This document shows, one piece after another, positions 33,126 through 36,236 of a DNA stretch of 36,236 nucleotides. Positions within the stretch are counted from its first letter, which is position 1, and each line of letters starts with the position of its first letter. This stretch comes from Lysobacterales bacterium (GTDB taxonomy: Bacteria > Pseudomonadota > Gammaproteobacteria > Xanthomonadales > SZUA-36): positions 1 through 36,236 of the forward strand of contig JANQPM010000071.1 in NCBI GenBank assembly GCA_028289465.1, given 5' to 3'. The position numbers and the translations under genes were made by a program. Under the pieces are notes generated by a model that was given only the letters and a program-made list of their open reading frames with translations, searched no databases and had not been told where the DNA came from.

Positions 33126-33830
33126 ATGGGTCGATATATCTTCGGAATACTGGCAGTCATCATGGCGTTTTTGTCTATCGGTACGGCCGCCGCGAAGGAT
33201 CACTGCGCGGCAACTTTGAAGGGCTTCGATACGCAGCTCAAGCATACCGGCTACGGCCGCTATGCCTACCAAAAAGAGACGCTGTCCGGCGAGTATCAGC
33301 GCCTGGAACGCTTTGACCCCAGCCTGCCGAAAGGGGAGCGCTGGCAACTGGTGACGGTCAACGGGCAAGCGCCGGGCGAAGAGCGCCTCGGCGAATATCG
33401 CGAACAGCAGGCCGATTGGCAGCAAGGCTATCGATTGGGAGATGTCCTCGATCAAAGCGTATTGCAGAACATCGAACTCAGCGAACAGCAGGCAGGCTGG
33501 CAGCGCTACCGTTTCACGCCGCAGGCATCGGCCGGCGATGATGAAGCGTTTCGCAAAATCGCCGAACAGCTCACCGGTGAACTGGTATTTCGGCAGTCCC
33601 CGTCATGCCGGATTGAATACCGGCTGTATAACGAAAAGCCGTTCAAGCCGATGACCGGGGTCAAGATCAAACAGTTTGAACTGAGCATCGTGCTGGAGCC
33701 GCTGGCTGCCGGTGAGTTGTTTTATCCCAAGTCCGTTCAGCAACGGATCAAAGGCAAGGCCTTTTTGGTCAAATCTGTCGATGAAACCTCGGAAGTCCGC
33801 TATAGCGGTCATGAAATGGTTTTGCCGTAA
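33126..33830 (+). CDS. Unknown exported protein
   Basis: A 234-residue protein with a signal peptide (MGRYIFGILAVIMAFLSIGTAAA) and a soluble mature part. Visible segments include RLERFDPSLPKGERWQLVTVNG, AFRKIAEQLTGELVF and VKIKQFELSIVLEPL, with predicted mixed alpha/beta structure reminiscent of LolA/YceI-like barrels, but no signature confirms it. ATG 33126 has no strong ribosome site. It is 45 bases upstream of the dioxygenase gene, same strand. Confidence 0.65.
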   Translation: MGRYIFGILAVIMAFLSIGTAAAKDHCAATLKGFDTQLKHTGYGRYAYQKETLSGEYQRLERFDPSLPKGERWQLVTVNGQAPGEERLGEYREQQADWQQGYRLGDVLDQSVLQNIELSEQQAGWQRYRFTPQASAGDDEAFRKIAEQLTGELVFRQSPSCRIEYRLYNEKPFKPMTGVKIKQFELSIVLEPLAAGELFYPKSVQQRIKGKAFLVKSVDETSEVRYSGHEMVLP

Positions 33831-33874
33831 CAAACACTGGCGTAAACTAGCTTTTTTCACCCGCAGCGGCTCCG

Positions 33875-34699
33875 ATGTCTAATCCCCCGATACCCGGTCC
33901 TCTCACGTCCAATCCCCCAGGTCCAGTCCCCCCCGGATCCAACCCACTAACGGCGGAGCAAATCCGAAGTTTTCAAGCCAACGGCTATTTAATCGAACGG
34001 GGTCTGGCAACGGCAGCCGAAATAGCAGCTTTTCGCGAGATTGCCGAGCGTGATCTATCCGTGCAAAAGCGGCCGCTGGAATACGAGGCAGACGTCGACT
34101 ATCCGGGTTCGCCACCCAGTCGGGACGCTGCCGGCGGGGACACGGTACGCCGTCTGCTGCAGGCTTACAGCCGTGGCGAGGTATTGGCCGACTGGGCGCA
34201 GGATCGCCGTATCACCGATCGTCTGAAGATATTATTTGGTAGTAAAAACATAAGGTTAGTGCAAAGTCATCATAACTGTATTATGACCAAGCATCCGCGC
34301 TTTTCCAGTGAAACGCATTGGCATCAGGATATTCGCTACTGGCGTTTCCAGCGGTCGGAACTGGTCAGTGTCTGGCTGGCGCTCGGTTATGAACAGCAGG
34401 CCAACGGCAGCATCCTGATACTGCCGGGCACGCACGCGATGCACTTCGATCGCCAACGTTTCGACGGTTCGCTGTTTTTCCGTGAAGACCTGGCCGAGAA
34501 CCAGTCGCTGATCGAGCAGGCGGTGGTCGCGGAGCTAAAGCCCGGCGACACGCTGTTTTTCCATGCAGCACTGCTGCACGCGGCCGGCCGCAACTGCACG
34601 GATACCGCGAAACTGGCGCTGGTTTATACCTATCGGCCGGAAGACAATCCGCCGCTGCCGGACAGCAAGTCCACCCGGCTGCCGGAAGTGCCGCTGTAG
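33875..34699 (+). CDS. Second PhyH-family dioxygenase with proline-rich N-terminus
   Basis: A 274-residue Fe(II)/2-oxoglutarate oxygenase. The domain starts at about LTAEQIRSFQANGYLIE (residue 26). Iron ligands are in HWHQD (about 150) and FFHAALLHAAG (about 232), with downstream TAKLALVYTY. The first ~25 residues are a Pro/Ser/Gly-rich tail with a repeated SNPPGP-like unit, unusual for the family; the true start may be later. Its substrate is unknown, and it is not near the AEP genes. An AT-rich, rare-codon patch occurs at 34230-34290, just before the iron site. It is followed by the YhhQ gene after 18 bases. Confidence 0.82.
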   Translation: MSNPPIPGPLTSNPPGPVPPGSNPLTAEQIRSFQANGYLIERGLATAAEIAAFREIAERDLSVQKRPLEYEADVDYPGSPPSRDAAGGDTVRRLLQAYSRGEVLADWAQDRRITDRLKILFGSKNIRLVQSHHNCIMTKHPRFSSETHWHQDIRYWRFQRSELVSVWLALGYEQQANGSILILPGTHAMHFDRQRFDGSLFFREDLAENQSLIEQAVVAELKPGDTLFFHAALLHAAGRNCTDTAKLALVYTYRPEDNPPLPDSKSTRLPEVPL

Positions 34700-34717
34700 G
34701 CGGTTGCAACGGTCTTT

Positions 34718-35245
34718 ATGTCGGCCCGAAAACCGTTAATCGGCCTGATTCTGGCGATGGTCGCGATCGTGGTCAGCGCGAACGTACTGGTGCAGTACCC
34801 GGTCAATGACTGGCTGACCTGGGGCGCACTGACTTATCCGGTATCTTATCTGGTCACCGATCTCACCAACCGCCGCTTCGGCGAGGCCGCTGCACGCCGG
34901 GTGGTCTGGACCGGGTTCGGATTTGCAGTGCTGATGTCGGCCTGGCTGGCCACGCCGCGGATCGCTGCGGCATCCGGAACGGCTTTCCTGATCTCCCAAC
35001 TGATGGACGTGCGGATTTTTTCCTTGCTTCGAAAACGTCGCTGGTGGACGCCGCCGCTGATCTCCAGCGTGCTGGGTTCGGCGATAGACACCGGTTTGTT
35101 TTTTGCACTGGCCTTTGCCGGCACCGCGATGCCCTGGATCACGCTGGCTGCCGGCGACTACGGAGTGAAGATTGCTGTTGCGCTGTTGCTGCTGGGACCT
35201 TACGGCGTGCTGGCCCGGCGCTACCGGGATGCGGCGGCGCACTAG
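34718..35245 (+). CDS. yhhQ: Queuosine precursor transporter (VUT/YhhQ family)
   Basis: A 175-residue inner-membrane protein with about five to six helices and VUT-family signatures: LTYPVSYLVTDLTNRRFG, AFLISQLMDVRIFSLLR and SSVLGSAIDTGLFF. E. coli YhhQ imports queuosine precursor; function by family. Its TAG overlaps the next GTG by one base, so the two are likely co-transcribed. Confidence 0.87.
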   Translation: MSARKPLIGLILAMVAIVVSANVLVQYPVNDWLTWGALTYPVSYLVTDLTNRRFGEAAARRVVWTGFGFAVLMSAWLATPRIAAASGTAFLISQLMDVRIFSLLRKRRWWTPPLISSVLGSAIDTGLFFALAFAGTAMPWITLAAGDYGVKIAVALLLLGPYGVLARRYRDAAAH

Positions 35246-36171
35246 TGGACTGGAACGCCATCGGTCTGGGTGAAATCTTTTCGGTAGCCTGCGCGGTCTG
35301 CTGGGCGCTGGCGGTGATTCTGTTCCGTAAATCCGGCGAAACCCTGCCGGCTTTCGAGCTTAATTTGTTCAAGAACCTGCTCGGTTTCGGTCTGATGATT
35401 CCGACCGCACTGCTGATGGACGGTGCGATGGTGCCGGCTTATTCGCTGCAGGAATGGCTGATCGTACTGACCAGCGGCTACATCGGCATTGCGGTGGCCG
35501 ATACCTGGTATCTGCGGGCGCTGAACCTGATGGGTGCCGGTCGGACCGGCATTACCGCCAGCCTGTTCAGCCCGTTTGTGATTACCTTGTCGTTTGTGTT
35601 TCTCGGCGAACGGCTGGGGTGGTGGCAATTGGCGGGTTTTGCGCTGGTGATGGTCGGCATTCTGCTGGTGACCTGGCGCCAGCATCTGGCCGATGTATCG
35701 CCGGCCGCGGTGAAAAAAGGCGTCGCCTATGGCGCATCGGCGGTTTTTCTGATGGCGGCCGGCGTGGTGATGGTCAAGGGCGTGCTTGAGCGCCACCCGT
35801 TTTACTGGACGGTGGAATGGCGTCTGGTCGGCGGCGTTGTCGGCATGCTGATTTTTGCGGGCTTGAGCGGGTCCTGGTGCAGTATCGCGGACAACTTTCG
35901 AAAGCCGCAGCCCTGGGGCACGATTATTCTGGCCAGCGTGCTCGCGGCTTACGTTTCCATGTTGTTCTGGCTGGCCGGCTATAAGCTGACCTCGGCATCG
36001 ATTGCGTCGATGCTGAACGAAACCGCATCGGCCTTTATCGTATTGTTCGCGTGGCTGATACTGAAAGAACCGATCACGCAACGCAAGGTACTCGGTCTGA
36101 TGTGCACACTGACCGGCGTACTTCTGGTTATCAGCAAAGCCGCAGGCGACCCGCCGACCCCGGTTGGGTGA
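35245..36171 (+). CDS. EamA-family drug/metabolite transporter
   Basis: A 308-residue inner-membrane protein with ten predicted helices made of two EamA repeats (first from ALAVILFRKSGE, second from GASAVFLMAAGVVMVKGVL). GTG 35245 is chosen because the open frame upstream of it is the shadow of the YhhQ gene, and this start gives VDWNAIGLGEIF at a normal length. It exports or imports a small metabolite; the substrate is unknown. The last residues AAGDPPTPVG and the stop codon come from repeat copy I. Confidence 0.87.
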   Translation: MDWNAIGLGEIFSVACAVCWALAVILFRKSGETLPAFELNLFKNLLGFGLMIPTALLMDGAMVPAYSLQEWLIVLTSGYIGIAVADTWYLRALNLMGAGRTGITASLFSPFVITLSFVFLGERLGWWQLAGFALVMVGILLVTWRQHLADVSPAAVKKGVAYGASAVFLMAAGVVMVKGVLERHPFYWTVEWRLVGGVVGMLIFAGLSGSWCSIADNFRKPQPWGTIILASVLAAYVSMLFWLAGYKLTSASIASMLNETASAFIVLFAWLILKEPITQRKVLGLMCTLTGVLLVISKAAGDPPTPVG

Positions 36172-36236
36172 GCGAGTAACGCGAGCGGCACCAGAGGGGT
36201 CGTGCGTTAGTTGCATGTCGTCTTGCGGTTGCGGTT
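36139..36236 (-). repeat. Modular hairpin repeat, copy I (overlaps the EamA gene end)
   Basis: It is the reverse complement of much of copy B (14050-14150), beginning GCCGCAGGCGACCCGCC, with GGTTGGGTGAGCGAG and GCGGCACCAGAGGGGT, and ends in a GTCTTGCGGTTGCGGTT tail. It contains the stop codon of the EamA gene and runs off the window. Confidence 0.78.

Overview
The window is a GC-rich chromosomal stretch that reads as a gammaproteobacterium. The pointers are a YejM/PbgA-type inner-membrane protein, a KdkA-type Kdo kinase next to a GT9 heptosyltransferase, a YcbZ-type Lon-like protease, a DUF2959 lipoprotein, a YhhQ-type queuosine-precursor transporter and REP-like intergenic palindromes. The species cannot be fixed from the sequence. 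No rRNA, tRNA, CRISPR array, integrase or transposase was recognised.

Region 1 (about 130-10953, all + strand) is the most notable part. It holds a stand-alone nucleotidyltransferase, a phosphoenolpyruvate mutase fused to a second nucleotidyltransferase domain, a phosphonopyruvate decarboxylase and a PhnW-type aminotransferase: a full route from PEP to 2-aminoethylphosphonate (AEP) plus nucleotidyl activation. These are followed by a small YLDP-type membrane protein, a TagB/TagF-like CDP-glycerol glycerophosphotransferase homologue, a YejM-like sulfatase-fold membrane protein, a second-type YidC insertase, a PhyH dioxygenase and a DUF6165 protein. The gene order suggests that AEP is made, activated (probably as CMP-AEP), possibly hydroxylated, and loaded by a TagF-like enzyme onto a cell-surface lipid or glycan, with dedicated membrane proteins. 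This reading is inference and is the best candidate for an undescribed system.

Region 2 (10996-16884) carries envelope genes: an outer-membrane FadL-like barrel, a Tat-exported amidohydrolase, a GT9 LPS heptosyltransferase divergent from a Kdo kinase, and an exported MBL-fold hydrolase. Region 3 (17412-22951) has two unknown exported proteins, an isoprenylcysteine-methyltransferase-like membrane protein, a DUF885 lipoprotein, and an SPFH protein followed by a tiny ribbon-helix-helix protein. Region 4 (23393-36171) has a CPBP protease, a DUF5916 outer-membrane protein, a small orphan, a Lon-like protease translationally coupled to a membrane peroxiredoxin, a DUF2959 lipoprotein, an alpha/beta hydrolase, a cyclophilin, an unknown exported protein, a second PhyH dioxygenase, a YhhQ transporter and an EamA transporter.

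The intergenic regions carry a modular family of hairpin-rich repeats in at least nine places, almost always just after a stop codon. In two places the repeat supplies the C-terminus and stop codon of the upstream protein. There are also REP-like palindromes, many short 11-15 bp tandem duplications, and three short AT-rich, odd-codon patches inside otherwise GC-rich genes.
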